Position numbers and translations under genes: made by a program
Notes under the pieces: model-generated
Database searches by the model: none
What the model was told of the DNA's origin: nothing
What the model saw: the letters and a program-made list of their open reading frames with translations, nothing else
Origin: Tipula vernalis
Lineage: Eukaryota > Arthropoda > Insecta > Diptera > Tipulidae
Assembly (NCBI GenBank): GCA_958295665.1
Contig: OY282558.1
Span: forward strand, 49,235,389 to 49,299,388
Direction of reading: 5' to 3'
DNA length: 64,000 nucleotides
In this document: piece after piece, positions 43,937 through 55,530 of the stretch
How positions within the stretch are numbered: the stretch's first letter is position 1
How the letters are laid out: every line of letters begins with the position of its first letter

Positions 43937-44629
43937 TTAGGAATCAAGTCTTTGAGCCCGAACTGCTAAATCGCCTAGCACTGAAGGTGTCTCAGTAAAC
44001 GGTAGTTTTACCACGAAGTAGCCGGTAGTATTTCTTGAAAATGTATTTCGAAAATGTAACTCGCACTCGTTATTATCAAGTGGATTTGTGCTGATTACAT
44101 CACATTGGTCGTTTTCCCACATTCTTTCTAATAGCTCATCTAGTCGATCCGACTCCACGTTTATGGCTACCATGTTACAATATTTTGACGTTGTCGCAGC
44201 TCCCAGAACTATCCACCCTAACTTTGTATTTTGCAGAGACGGCAGATTTTGTGCCAGTTTAATTTGTCCTGTGGATTGTAATTCCGCGTAAATTTCAGCT
44301 CCTAACAAGAGATCAATGGCACGCGATTCGAAAAATTTGGGATCTGTTGGTGGATGTTGTGTGGAATTGGCCAAGAAGAAACATTGACTTGCTTTGTAGG
44401 TTGATAACCCGATATTTTTTTTTAATACATGTGCTTCGATTATTGACGAAAAATTGTTTATACGAGAGTGAATATTAAGGGTAGCACTACGTGAAGAGGA
44501 GGCAGGCGTACCGCCTATTCCTCTAATCTTCGTATGAGTCACAGTTGTTTTAAGCCCTAATCGTATTGCAAGTGAGTTGGTCATAATATTCAGTTGTGAA
44601 CCTGAATCCAGAAGTACTCTAGCGGTCAC
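43937..44629 (-). pseudogene. BEL-2 aspartic protease and spacer
   Basis: The frame begins ARVLLDSGSQLNIMTNSLA, with the D-S-G catalytic box of BEL proteases. It continues with IDLLLGAEIYAEL and NTKLGWIVLGAATTS, the DxLLGxExF and LGWIxxG blocks found in BEL/Pao polyproteins, then LDELLERMWENDQ (the FWxxE-type spacer before RT) and GYFVVKLPFTETPSVLGD. A stop ends it where RT should continue. The protease would mature the polyprotein. Confidence 0.88.
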
Positions 44630-44922
44630 GTAGCTAAAAATACAAATTTAGACTCCAGTGTAGAAATATTATTTGTACAATCATCTGAAATTTGCATAAC
44701 ATTCGATGTGTCATTTTGAGAAGTAGCAACATGCTGAGATTGGCTACTTTGAAGAGAGATTGTTTGATTTGATGTTTTTGATTCTTGCAGATGTAGATGA
44801 AGAAGCGTATGATGTTTTAATTGTCATAGTCGACAACGTTCTTTAGTATTGCACTGCGTCACATTGTGCGAGGATCCTAAACAATTTGTGCATAGTTGAA
44901 GCCTTTCAACAGATTTTTTACG

Positions 44923-45419
44923 TTATTTAGCTGACATTGATAGAAATTTGAAGCACCTCAGAATTGAATGCCCGGACTTGTTGCACAACACGCAGTTGTA
45001 CAACTTTGAAGTGGTGAATGCAGTAGTACCTCGCTGAAGAAGTTTCGGGATTGGATTCAAACTTGCTATATACATTCTATCACAACGATTCTGCAGAAAA
45101 TCGCAAACATCTTTAAATATGGGAAGCGCAGTTCGGGGAACTTGATCTCTCCATTTTAACTTTGTCTCAGCATCAAATTTTGTGACCATCAAATACACCA
45201 ACAAATCATCCCAGTATTGAACTGGACGACCAAGTGTATTCAATGAACGGATGTGTGCATTAAAATCATCGATAAGATTTAACAATTTTACCGAATTGGC
45301 TTTGTCTACAGGTTTAATAGCAAACAACGATTTGATATGTTCTTCGACTATTTGAGTCGGTCTATCAAACCTGTCAAATAGCAACCGTCGGGCTTCTTCG
45401 TAATTGGCTACCACGAAAT
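44923..45419 (-). pseudogene. BEL-2 gag, C-terminal part with zinc knuckle
   Basis: Continuation in another frame: VANYEEARRLLFDRFDRPTQ, then WDDLLVYLMVTKFDAETKLK and DVCDFLQNRCDRM, all characteristic of BEL/Pao gag. CVLCNKSGHSILRCFKF is a CCHC knuckle. A stop ends the frame at 44923; a second knuckle-like segment (LCTNCLGSSHNVTQC, about 44840-44900) can be read after it. Confidence 0.88.
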
Positions 45420-45947
45420 CTAAGTTTTCAAATGATTTTTGGCAGCGGTGCCTTTTACTGAGTGTTTGAGATACTGAAATTTGGTCAAACTGTTAAGCTT
45501 TGGGTTGTTGTGAACATGGTTATCAAACGTCTCTATAAAACTATTCCATTTAGTGACTTCCCCAGAGAAGCTATCAAGTGTGATTTCTGGCAACTTTGGC
45601 ACGAATGTTAATATGTCAGTCTTTAGGGCAGGGACCGTACCTTTTTTTTGTTTTAATTCTTCCAGCCGTTCTTCGAGGGCTGGTCTCAAGTTGTAATAAT
45701 AACGGCTTACAATTGAACGATTATCGGACGTACTCTGCTCATCATCTAATGATTCGACTTCCAATTGAGTTTTTTGGAATGAACTGTAATGAGTGATGAT
45801 GTCGGTTAAGCGCAATTTAATTTGTGATGCAGAAGCACCGTCCAGTTTTTCAGTAACAAACTCGTTCAATTCATATAGAAAATCAATGAATGCTTTAGTG
45901 CTTTGTTTTAATCGCTTTATTTGAGTTTCCTTAGCCATGGTCAGCAA
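45420..45947 (-). pseudogene. BEL-2 gag, N-terminal part
   Basis: The open frame starts MLTMAKETQIKRLKQSTKAF, followed by helices and a Glu/Lys-rich region. VPKLPEITLDSFSGEVTKWN and FIETFDNHVHNNPKLNSLTK match the DUF1759-type gag core of BEL/Pao elements (LPxxxLPxFxGxxxxWxxF). KFQYLKHSVKGTAA follows, then a stop at 45420 caused by a frameshift. The Met at 45936 (MAKETQ) is the more likely start. It would form particles. Confidence 0.88.
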
Positions 45948-48900
45948 GAGACATAAAATTTAAGAAAAATTTGAAGAATGCGTTTAATAGTTAACACTTA
46001 AAGATGGAGGCAACCTCTGTGTAGAAAAAAGAACCGCAATGAAAATTCCAAGAATCAAATCAACGTGGTTTCGAAAATTGAACCAACCAATGCGAACCGT
46101 ATACGAATACAAAATTAACTAAATTATCGCTAGGATATGAAGCTTAAATCACTGTAATTATTAATCGCGCACAATACAATTTTTTAGCTTTAGTCAAATT
46201 ATTACTCAGAAACTCACTTCCAGAATACAAACATTATTGCAGATTACAGTTGGCTATTTATTTTTTTTTTGCATGTTTAGTAGACTCAGGGACTTTCAAA
46301 ACGTCGAGCAAAGTGGTTTTGGACCAACCAAATTTTTGATCATTTTTGACAGGATTTCAATACTTTTGTCCCTTTAGACCGAAGTAAATCCGATCCGATT
46401 AAGGGTAAAAATTAGCCGTTCTACTCGTACAAAATATTTAGAATGAAATATGGCCATTTTCAAAATTTTTTGCGCCAATTTTTCTTAAATAAATCGGATA
46501 GCTCTACACACACGAAATTTTTAAAGCAAAATTTACATTAAAATTGCCATTTTAAAATTATTAGCGGAAAATAGTTTGGAAGACCTGCTCGATCTAGAAT
46601 TTAGAAATGTGAAAAATTCTCGCTTTGTGAACTTTAACTTGGGCTATAGAGTCGGAGCAGGAGCCGGAGCCGGAGTCAGAGCAGCGGAGTTTATGTTTAT
46701 TTACCATATGGAATTGATCGACTCCCATTTTCCTCCTATTCTCGTACGTAAATTGGAATTCCAAATCGGATTAGTCAAAGTTAAGGTTTCTTCTCGTGAT
46801 GCCTTCGTCCTTTTTAATTTTAAAATTTTCGGCGAGAAATCTACTAGTTAGATATTTTGTCAACACATTTTACGGGAAATTACTGGCGTTAAACTAAACA
46901 AAAAAATTGAAACAAAACATGAAGAAGAATTAACAGGGACTTGTGGCGGGCTTTAAAGTCGGTGATAAATAAATTGAAACATTGACCAGCTAGGATATTT
47001 TATTGTTAACAGGGCATACCAAAATTTATATTTAAACTTTTGCAAGTCAATAATTGTGCCTTAAAGTATCTTAAAAATCAGTGAAATAAAATTTCGGAAT
47101 ATCAAAGAATAGGTAAGGTATATCCCGCACGGTTGGTTAATCTTCGCGCCTGTCAAGCAAACGGGGAACTGATTTAGCTAAAGTGTAAACAGGGACTTCT
47201 ATGATCGAACCGACGAACCTTGCTTTTGAACACTTAAATAACAGCGTTTCACGGATATGAAAACCCAATTTGATTTAAGCAGGAAACAAGGTTTTCAAAA
47301 TTAAGTTTAACGTTATAGCTCAAACAAAAACTAAACCATTTTACCGACCTAACTCCCGATTTTTAGTCATTTAGTCAAATTCAATCAATAGAGGAACTGT
47401 CTTGTTTGTTTTTTTGTTTTTGTAATTTTAGGAGTGTTGTCCTCCAAAATATATTTCTTCCAACTATAAATGATTCATGTTGGCTGGCTGAAGCTAAATT
47501 TTATCTACTTTTACGCGGTATTATAATAGCTCATGCGATGCGGGTTTGCTATAAGTTACAGACAGAACACCACCAGGATTGGTTTCACTTTGAATGGCCA
47601 ATTATGTCATTTTTTTAATTGGAGATTGTTTAAGTTCATTGCAATCGGCATCATGCTCGGCTTGGTTCATGTTATAAGAGCAGAAAATTCGATTCAAAAC
47701 CTGTTTAAATTTGGTACAACGGATCGCAATTTAAAGCAGATCACCTTAAACATTTACCTTAATAATAATACCGCATAAACTAAAACATAATCGCTTAAGT
47801 CGACTTGGGACAAAATTTTTTTTCAACTTTTTGTATTTCTCAAGCAAAATTATCAAATTTGACTTAAGCTCTTAAATTCGATGTAACTCTACAGCACCTC
47901 CTTTAGGGAAATTGCTATTGTTGTCTGAAGCAACAATATTCCAAAGTCAATAGATGTGCATTGAAAGGTGGAATGGAACACGAAAATGATTAAAAACTGA
48001 TGATCAAACGACCCACTTGTATACAAAAGTTGTTATATAAGATCGCCAGAAAATATTCACATTAAACGATCAGTATTTATTTAGTTTTCGATTTAAAGTT
48101 TTAAAACTTTCTAACAAAAAAAATGAGTAAATCAACAAGGTGACATTAAAAACGTGATCACTTGATTGCCAACAATCGTTATCTGATAAGCCCTAATTTT
48201 GATTAATTACTACCAGGTTTATAGCAATAATTTTAGAAATCAAAATTACTCAACATTAGACTAAAATAGTAAACTACATATCTCTAAACTTACCACACAA
48301 AATTTATAATAATATTGTATTCCAGTATTTCCAAAAATAAACTTAGCTGCGATCGTGTATTTTAAGTATATATTTTGAAATCTCAAAAATTAGATCAAAT
48401 ATATCGTATTTTATTTATGTATATATTTTGGTTTCGAAATTTCAGACACAATTCGGACGACGCGTGTAGATATCAAAATATGTATGTATAAAACAAAAAC
48501 ACTTTTATTTATTTTTATATATAGATAACACAATAAATTTTTATTATTTTGACGTCACTTGATAATTGATATAAATTTAATCACCAATAATTTATTTCAC
48601 TTGATTCACGTTTTAATTTATTTACAAGTATACGAATTTCTTCTATACCAAACAAAACATAAAAAGCAAAAGTAACTCACTTTACAATTATTATCAAAAC
48701 CCGCTAACTTTCACAAAAAATAAAAAATAAAAATTAACGTTAAATTGAGATTAATTACTTAAACCATAACAAAATGTATTATTTGTATCCACTTTTTGTT
48801 ACACACACATATACACAACTATATTTCACTTCAAAGTTTATAAAGTTATTTCACTTTAAAACAGAATAAAAAAATTATTCCAGTAAAAATTGCTGATATT

Positions 48901-50590
48901 TCTTAAATGTTAAGAAATCGAAATTGTTTTTACAAAATAAAATAAAAATAAAAATAAAAAACAAAAAAATTTAATAATAAATAATAAAATAAAAAATAAT
49001 AATAATTTTTGTAGCAAAACTTCACTTTGCGACTTTACTCTTCGGTATATTTTACTCAACTAGCAAGCAACTACTACTTCTTCGTACGAGAAGAAATTTT
49101 GTTCATGTATTGTATATACTGAGTAGCTTGGAAATAAACAGCAACAACAACACCACACCAAAGCATCAAAAAAAAAACAAAACACTTGACATAAGCAGAC
49201 GGGGAGAAGAAAAAAAATCGCGTTTCTTTAACTTAAGTCGAAATAATATTCACTTAAATTGTGTATTTAAGTATTTTATGTATGTACGTATCTATGTATG
49301 GCTGTCTATCCAAAATGAAAAAAAAAAAAAATTTATTATCTGTTTATTATTGCTAGCATTTTGTTGTTATTATTTATTGATACAAGACAAACTGGTATTT
49401 GTGTATTTTATTAATAATTATAATAAATACACCAAACAAGCAAACACTCTCCAAGTCTCTAGTATACATATATCCAAATAGTTAGACCTACAGTCGAACG
49501 AAGTTGGAATACAACAAAACAAAACACTTTAATTTCATTTCAAGGTATTCAAGATTTGATTTCAATGTGTGTCTCTCTCATTTCAAATACAATATTATCA
49601 TAACTAAACCAACACAAAATAAATAAACAATAACAACAATATTATATGACTGTGTAATCAAAGTGTACACTTGCGTGTATTTTAATTTGTGAAGTGATTT
49701 TGTTTTAGTGCATTTGCTCTACTCTCTGTGATAAAAAATAAAAATAAAACGTTATAGCTAATGTTTGTCGGTTTGATCCATATCGTGATAAGCAGAAAAT
49801 ATTTCAGTTTTTCAAGTGATTTCTTTATTGTATTCCCCGTTACAATAATTACGCGTATATGGAATGTTGATAACAATATTACAAATTTTTTTTTTTTTTA
49901 TTTTTTCGGGTAATTTTGACGTCTGTTACAATATTAACGATTGGAGCATCACAGATTCCACCTAGTGGAAAATTTTTAAACTGAGGTAGCTGCTAATTTG
50001 ACGTTCGAAATTGTTGTAAAGAATTCCAATTTTGAACTGTAAACATAATTTTTACTTACCAGATTGCTAATAATTGTAAATAATTCATATTTTTGATTAT
50101 AAAAACAATTTTTAACTACCGGATTGCAAAATTTCCTTTCATCGCATTTATGAGAAATGTCATTTTGGCAGTTGCCTCATTTGAACTTTTTTCCTCGAGA
50201 GGCGCTTTCTCTACTTTTACAATCGTCAATAGCAAAAGATTACTTTTTCGAATATTGGACAAAATGTATTTTTAGTTTCGTGATTTGATTGATTTAGGGG
50301 ATCGGTAAAAACCACCCTAAATTTGGTTGTTGTAAGACTTTGTGTACTTTACCGAAATAAAAAGCGCTAAACTCTCTTTTCATCCGATTCGTTCGGTTAC
50401 TTTATTACGATTGATCTTTTTCTACTTTTTTCTTTTATCTCTCTTGTTCACACTCATCCGTGCGTTCAATATTGGAACCACGGATGAGTATGTTTTATAC
50501 AATATTTTCCATCTTTCAGCACTCTTCCATAGATGGTGCTAATTAACATTAATCTATAATAAAACAAAATAAATAAAATAAAATAAGGCG
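45948..50590. other. Long A+T-rich region without genes
   Basis: No coding region is supported. A short GGAGCC/GGAGTC repeat lies at 46651-46688. A/T microsatellite-like DNA occurs at 48935-49006. Two diverged copies of a unit containing ATAATTTTTACTTACCAGAT or ACAATTTTTAACTACCGGAT lie at about 50029-50135. Open frames of 60-123 codons here (for example 49110-49481) are low-complexity and match nothing. The last 300 bp (from about 50290) may include leader or LTR sequence of BEL-3, but I could not define LTR ends. Confidence 0.5.
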
Positions 50591-50599
50591 CGTCCAGTT

Positions 50600-52412
50600 G
50601 ATATTCATTACGGTGGCCGTAACATCCTGGCCAGCCTGGGGACGACCACCTTGACCGCTTTTACAACTTGGCGCCATACAACTTCCTCCTTTGCACTAAT
50701 TTGCTCGAGTACAAATCTTCACAGAAACATCCAGCTGTTATAGTATCTTAACCACCAGTGTAAACTCATCATGTAAAACCATTAGTGTAAAGACGATTGA
50801 TAGCTATATTCATTCCAAACATACCGTTAGAGATAGACGAGAATTCATTGACAAGTCGAAAAGATGTTACAACTGTTTGAGTCATGAGCACCTAATTACT
50901 AGTTGTAAAAGTACCAAACACTGCTGGAAATGTCCTAAGCGTCACAACACGCTTCTGCATGATACACAAGCTCAAGTATCCCCAAATGGAAGCCGTACCT
51001 ATTGCGTACCAGGCCAGAATGAGACCGAAGTAACTAACAACTATGTTACAGAAAGCGTGCATCACTCTAACCACCCAACGATACCTCCTCAAAAGCAGTG
51101 CCCTCATTAATTCAGCCAAAAATTACTATCTTGCCCACAGCGATTATTGAGGTACAAGACGTATATGGTAGTTGGATAAGTTGTCGAGCCTTATTAGATA
51201 CCGGTTCGACACATTCATTTATTTCTGAAGAATTCGTTTCCAGATTGAAGGTGCCGAATTTTAAAACTAATACCAAGGTCAACACGCTCAATAGTTCCGT
51301 AGCCGGTTATTCAAAAAGGACAGCGAATTTGTATATTAGATCACGAGTCGATCAAACGTATATTTTCCAATTAGAGGCATTAATCAGGCCAACCATAACG
51401 TCCACTTTACCGTCCATGCAATCCAGCAATCTTCAGCTACACTTATTAGAAAGATATAACCCACTAGCCGACCCAAGTTTCAATGTACCTATGAAGGTTG
51501 ACGTATTATTAGGATGTGAGCCATTCCTCCAATCGCTTCAAGATTCGAAGTTCGGGCAAGGTAACCATAACACGCCTATTGCAATAAATTCCAGGTTCGG
51601 ATGGATAATAGCAGGACAGCTGAATACCAGCTGTAAATCATTCACTACAAGTATTTACTCGGAGGCTGCCGTTGTAGCAGATTGTGAACCAATTAACGAT
51701 CTATCTCATATTGCAGCATCAATAGAAAGGTTTTGGAAGATCGAAGAGTTGTTACCTGTACCAACGTTAAGTAAAGAGGAAAAGATGATGGTTGAACAAT
51801 TTATGAAGACGTTCACCTTGAGCCACAATAGAATTACCGTCTGCCTACCATTTAAATATAGCCCGCCTAAGCTTGGCGAAAGTTGTTCGCAAGCTACCCG
51901 AAGATTTTATGCATTAGAAAATCGCCTGCAGTTCATGGCAGAATACTTAGTCTTGGATCACATGGAACTCATACCTCCGAATGAAATTGAGCGAAAAGAC
52001 AACCAGATCTTTTACCTACCACATCATCCGGTTACAAAAGAGTCTAGCAGCAACACGAAGGTTCGGGTAGTGTTTGATGCCTCGGCTAAATCCAGCAAAA
52101 GTCGTTCATTGAACGATAATCTAATGACAGGCCCTACTATCCAAGATAATGTGCTAGACCTATTAATTCGCTTCCGCAAGCATAAGTACACATTTTCTGC
52201 ACACATCGAAAAGATGTTTCGGCAAATTGCAATAGCCAACAACGACAAAGATTATCACCGTATCCTATGGAGAGATGATCCCAATTCCAGCTTGAAATAT
52301 TACCGGTTAAAAACCGTCACCTACGGAACGGCTCCCGCACCGTTTTTAGCAATTGCTGCACTTCACTATTTGGCAGAACTTTTCGGAGAGAAATATCCCA
52401 AGGCAACTAAGC
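50600..52412 (+). mobile_element. BEL/Pao retroelement fragment (BEL-3)
   Basis: Gag zinc knuckles, protease and the first half of RT are preserved on the plus strand. Most of gag is deleted on the left. On the right the RT breaks off at 52412, where LINE-E begins in opposite orientation. BEL-3 is a different family from BEL-2: its protease box is D-T-G rather than D-S-G. Confidence 0.88.
50830..51110 (+). pseudogene. BEL-3 gag C-terminal zinc knuckles
   Basis: The frame reads RREFIDKSKRCYNCLSHEHL then ITSCKSTKHCWKCPKRHNTL and LHDTQAQ. CYNCLSHEHLITSC and CWKCPKRHNTLLH are the two cysteine/histidine knuckles typical of BEL gag, where they bind RNA. A stop at 51108 and a change of frame separate it from the protease. 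Confidence 0.85.
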
Positions 52413-52423
52413 TTACTGTCTAA
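51098..52423 (+). pseudogene. BEL-3 protease and RT N-terminal half
   Basis: One frame of 441 codons. The protease box is CRALLDTGSTHSFISEEFV. VDVLLGCEPFLQSL and NSRFGWIIAGQLN follow, then IERFWKIEELLPVPTLSKEE and ITVCLPFKYSPPKLGES, the standard BEL spacer. RT begins with VRVVFDASAKSSKSRSLND and IQDNVLDLLIRFRKHKYTF. Motif A should read D-I-E-K-M-F but here is A-H-I-E-K-M-F, so the first catalytic Asp is replaced. YYRLKTVTYGTAPAPFLA follows. The last few codons (after about 52412) run into LINE-E sequence, so the stop at 52421-52423 is foreign. Confidence 0.92.
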
Positions 52424-53022
52424 GATAATGCCCAGATATCTAGCTCTATCAGTAAAAGCAAGTCTCATGCCATTTAAGGTAGGAGGGACAACTACCGGGA
52501 TTTTGTATTTCTTAGTGAAGAGTACCAGCTCTGTCTTGGACGGGTTAATACTAAGTCCACATTTACCAGCCCATTTCGTAACGATGGTAATCGCATTCTG
52601 CATTACGTCTACAATCGTGCCCAGGAATTTCCCGGTAACAGCTAAAGCTACGTCGTCTGCGTAAGCGATAACTTCAATACCCTCTCTCTCCAATTCTAGT
52701 AGTAACCTGTTTACCACTATGTTCCAGAGAACAGGGGACAAAACCTCCCCCTGCGGGGTTCCCCTAGTTACTCGCCTCTTGATGGTGGATTCCCCCAACT
52801 TCGATCTAACAATCCTGCTTCCCAGCATATAATTGATTAACCGTATCAGAGGAACGCCCACCTCCAAAAATGACAATCCCTGCTTGATTGCCTCCGCTGT
52901 CACATTATTAAAGGCGCCCTCTATTTCCAGGAAGGCCACCAAACAGAATTCCTTCGAATTAATCGATTTCTCAATCGTACACACCAAGGCATGCAGAGCA
53001 GTGTCCACAGATCTACCCTTTG
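52415..53022 (-). pseudogene. LINE-E reverse transcriptase, C-terminal half
   Basis: The frame reads KGRSVDTALHALVCTIEKS, CLVAFLEIEGAFNNVTAEAI (motif A; the Asp is Glu here), RRVTRGTPQGEVLSPVLWN, GIEVIAYADDVALAVTGKFL (motif C YADD intact), GLSINPSKTELVLFTKKYK and ARYLGIILDSKLS. The wording, especially YADDVAL and GINPSKTELVLF, is typical of LOA-group RTs. It breaks off right after YLGIILD at the border with BEL-3. Confidence 0.9.
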
Positions 53023-53360
53023 TGTACGTATGCGAAGTCTCCCGAAATTACTGTGGGATTACGATCTCTTGCATCCAGAACCAAGCAATCGAAGAAGTGG
53101 ATGTATTGCTCGATTGGCTCATTTGGACGGGCATAACAACTGAAGATATGTATTCCATTAATTTTTGTTCGAAAATATCCGAAGAAACTTTGCGGGCTTT
53201 CTTGAATGACCAAGCCAGCGCATGCCCAGCATGCAGCATCATCCAAATTTTTGGACTGTTCACATAGTATTGCGACGTCTGGCTTCAATTTGTGTATTGT
53301 CTGCCATAGGAGGTCCTGGGCAGCCTCACAGTGATTTAAGTTTAGCTGAAGTAGCTTCAC
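53023..53360 (-). pseudogene. LINE-F endonuclease N-terminal piece
   Basis: The frame reads MKLLQLNLNHCEAAQDLLWQ, KPDVAILCEQSKNLDDAA (Glu of the QEP-type box), INGIHIFSCYARPNEPIEQY and ARDRNPTVISGDF, where the catalytic GDFNA box is cut after GDF. The next residues (AYVHKG) already derive from LINE-E in a shifted frame. The start codon overlaps the end of the ORF1 frame by four bases, as is common in R1-type LINEs. Confidence 0.85.
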
Positions 53361-54508
53361 CTTCTACGGTTGTTTCCTATCACCATCCGTCGTGCTGGAC
53401 AATTACCCCTACCGGTGATGTGAGTACCGATAGCTTCTCCATTGCTTGTACGGCAGAATGCATACTGCGGTACCCGTTCACAATCTTTTGCCTTGTGGCC
53501 GGCTCTGCAGCACCTAAAGCAAAGGTTTGATAGGTCGACTTCGCTCTTGCAGGTGGCCGCTCTGTGACCTGGCTTCCAGCATTTAAAGCATTTCACTGGG
53601 CTAACTACTACACGTATACGGCACCTAACCCAGCCTATACGGATTCTGCCAACATCAACCATTTTTCGAGCTATAGCCGTTGGTATTTTGACAACCGCTA
53701 TCTGCGTACCTCTGTGCGCAGGTCTCGAAGGTCTTTCGTGGCGCTTGCTTGGTTTCCTCCTTACAACCTGCCACTCATTTGTTACTTGCTTCCCACGAAT
53801 CTCTTCAGATCTTTTGTTTGTGCCCAGTGCCGAAGATGCAACCATGCTTCGGCTCTCTTGGTCTTCCACGGGCTTTGCAATCTGCATTTCCTTACCTTCT
53901 TTCCCGTTCTCTGAGGGCTATCAGCTGTATCAAGAGGTGAAAGACAATTTAATTGCCTCTTCTTCTTACTGGCTGGGGTACCCTGGCTCAATTCTCTAGC
54001 CGTCTCGTCTTGGACGGCGTCCTCCGTTTGCACATCGACGTCCACACCGCCCCTTGCTCTGAGAGTTGTTTGCCGGAATGTGGATTTTAAAAGACCAACG
54101 ACCCTCCTTATTTGGTGGTGGACGTTGCTTTTTTCCTTTATGAACTCTGCCAGTTCCTCGATATGCCTACCCATGCGCTCCATTGGGTTGATCTTCCTTC
54201 CCAGCTGAAGAGCATCCGAATCATTGATATCCGATGTTGAATTAGTCCTTGTGTGCCTGTGAGTTATTGAACCGGACTTAGGCGATCGGAGTAGCCTACT
54301 CCTCTGCTCGAACGGATTAATGTTCGCCGCTGGAGTGGTAGTAAAACTTGTAGTTCTATCTGCAACAACAGCCAAGTTCCCAACTGCTGAGGCATTACGG
54401 TCGCTGGATCTCGACGGTGTTAAGCCCGCTTGCTCACTCTACAATTCCGTCCGTACTGGGTTTTCGACTCCCTGCACCGTAACAATGTTCTCCTCTTCAC
54501 GAGACATT
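53357..54508 (-). pseudogene. LINE-F ORF1 (gag-like, zinc knuckles), broken
   Basis: The ATG at about 54508 gives MSREEENIVTVQGVENPVRT and soon an in-frame TAG. The frame is then open with ANINPFEQRSRLLRSPKSG, FIKEKSNVHHQIRRVVGLLK and an acidic/Ser-rich stretch to 53782. A shift leads to the frame 53887-53357 with RPAHRGTQIAVVKIP, RIGWVRCRIRV, CFKCWKPGHRAATC, CFRCCRAGHKAKDC and a third cluster YAFCRTSNGEAIGTH. It would be an RNA-binding protein of the LINE particle. Confidence 0.85.
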
Positions 54509-54770
54509 GTGGTTATTTAATTAAGGTGTCATTCTCCTCGCAGTTTATACCTACTGCCAGGTAAAAATTCAGCCGCCTCTTACATGAGGAACAGAAGCTG
54601 TTTGGAGCCGCACCTCCTGGTGAACAGACGCTTCTTCCAAGTTTTGGTCCACGAGTGGTATTTTATTTCCCACTTACCCGCCGGTGTACCGGTGAGGGCA
54701 TCCCCCTATCCGCCACCTGGGGACGTGCCCGATAGGAGACTTGCAACTTCCATGGGGCACTTCCTGGCAC

Positions 54771-55530
54771 CTATTTTATCTCTAATGTATATATCCAGCA
54801 GCCTTTCCAAGGTTTTCAAAAGAAAGAATGATAGAGTTATTGGTCTTAGCTCCTTAGGATACACATGTGAGCTTTTCCCCACTTTCGGTATAAACACCAC
54901 ATTGACCTACGTCCAGTACCTAGGAATATAGCCCAGCTTCAAACACCCTTTGAATATAGCTTCAAGGTAGGGAAGAATAATCACTGAGTTGTTTTGAAGT
55001 TCCGCGGGTATAATTTGATCCGAACCAGCCGATTTAAATGGTTTAAAACCCCTCAGTGCCCATAGGATCCGTTTCCTGGTTACGATATCCTCTGTGAACA
55101 CTGACAGTGATTTCTGATGATTGCTATGCACCAACAGGTCTTCAAAGCTCCCTGGTAAGTGTGTCTCGAAGAGAAGCTCCAGAGATTCTCCACTAGAAGC
55201 TGTCCAAGATCCGTCCGGTTTTATCAAAAAACTGGGACTAGCTGTACTTTTGGAAAGAATCTTCCTAAGGCGGGAGGTTTCGGATACCTCTTCCATTTTA
55301 TCACAGAAGATTCTCCAAGACCTCCTTTGTGCCTTTCTTAATTCTTTCTTATAAATTCCAAGTTTCTCCTTATAGGAGTCCCAATCTTGAGCCTCCCTTG
55401 TATTTTTGGCTGTATTAAAAGCTGTCCTACAAGCCTTAAGATAGGTTCCCAGTTCCCTGGACCACCATACTGGTTTTTGCCTACCCCTAGGCTAAGCCAG
55501 TGGGCATGCAGCAAAAAAGGATCGGTTGCA
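54771..55530 (-). pseudogene. LINE-E linker and RT N-terminal half
   Basis: The linker reads KPVWWSRELGTYLKACRTAF and SYKEKLGIYKKELRKAQRRS (55340-55480), then MEEVSETSRLRKILSKSTAS. RT begins with ALRGFKPFKSAGSDQIIPAE and YLEAIFKGCLKLGYIPRYW. After a single stop (54904-54906) it continues with VNVVFIPKVGKSSHVYPKEL, RPITLSFFLLKTLERLLDIY and IRDKI. The GSDxIxPAxLQ and RPIxLxSFxLKxxER blocks are typical of LOA RT. It would continue into 53022-52415 if LINE-F were absent. Confidence 0.88.

Larger units (their letters stand above)
41838..45947 (-). mobile_element. BEL/Pao retroelement (BEL-2), 3'-truncated
   Basis: Gag, protease, RT, RNase H and integrase follow in order on the minus strand, ending inside integrase at LTPGHFLIGRLQ (about 41840-41875). 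The gag start is preserved. No LTR was recognised on the 5' side within a few hundred bases. Frameshifts separate most domains and the RT palm carries a deletion. Confidence 0.92.
53023..54770 (-). mobile_element. R1-type LINE piece (LINE-F) inside LINE-E
   Basis: On the minus strand the piece starts with a 5' UTR carrying the ATCGGGC...GGTGGCGGATAGGGG block (54733-54703), continues with ORF1 (start ATG at about 54508) and ends within the endonuclease at VISGDF (about 53028). It therefore keeps its 5' end and lacks its 3' end, the reverse of the usual 5' truncation of LINE copies. ORF1 is close to that of LINE-D. No target duplication was found at its borders. Confidence 0.8.

Noticed and set aside
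46576..46851. 91-codon open frame with Gly-Ala repeats
   Set aside because: The Gly-Ala part comes from a short GGAGCC/GGAGTC repeat; the rest has no motif.
49110..49481. 123-codon open frame as a gene
   Set aside because: It is dominated by Lys, Asn, Ile and Leu from A+T-rich sequence, with homopolymers inside and no motif.
50290..50620. Defined 5' LTR for BEL-3
   Set aside because: The position is right, but no second LTR copy is present for comparison and no clear TG...CA ends or primer-binding site could be fixed.
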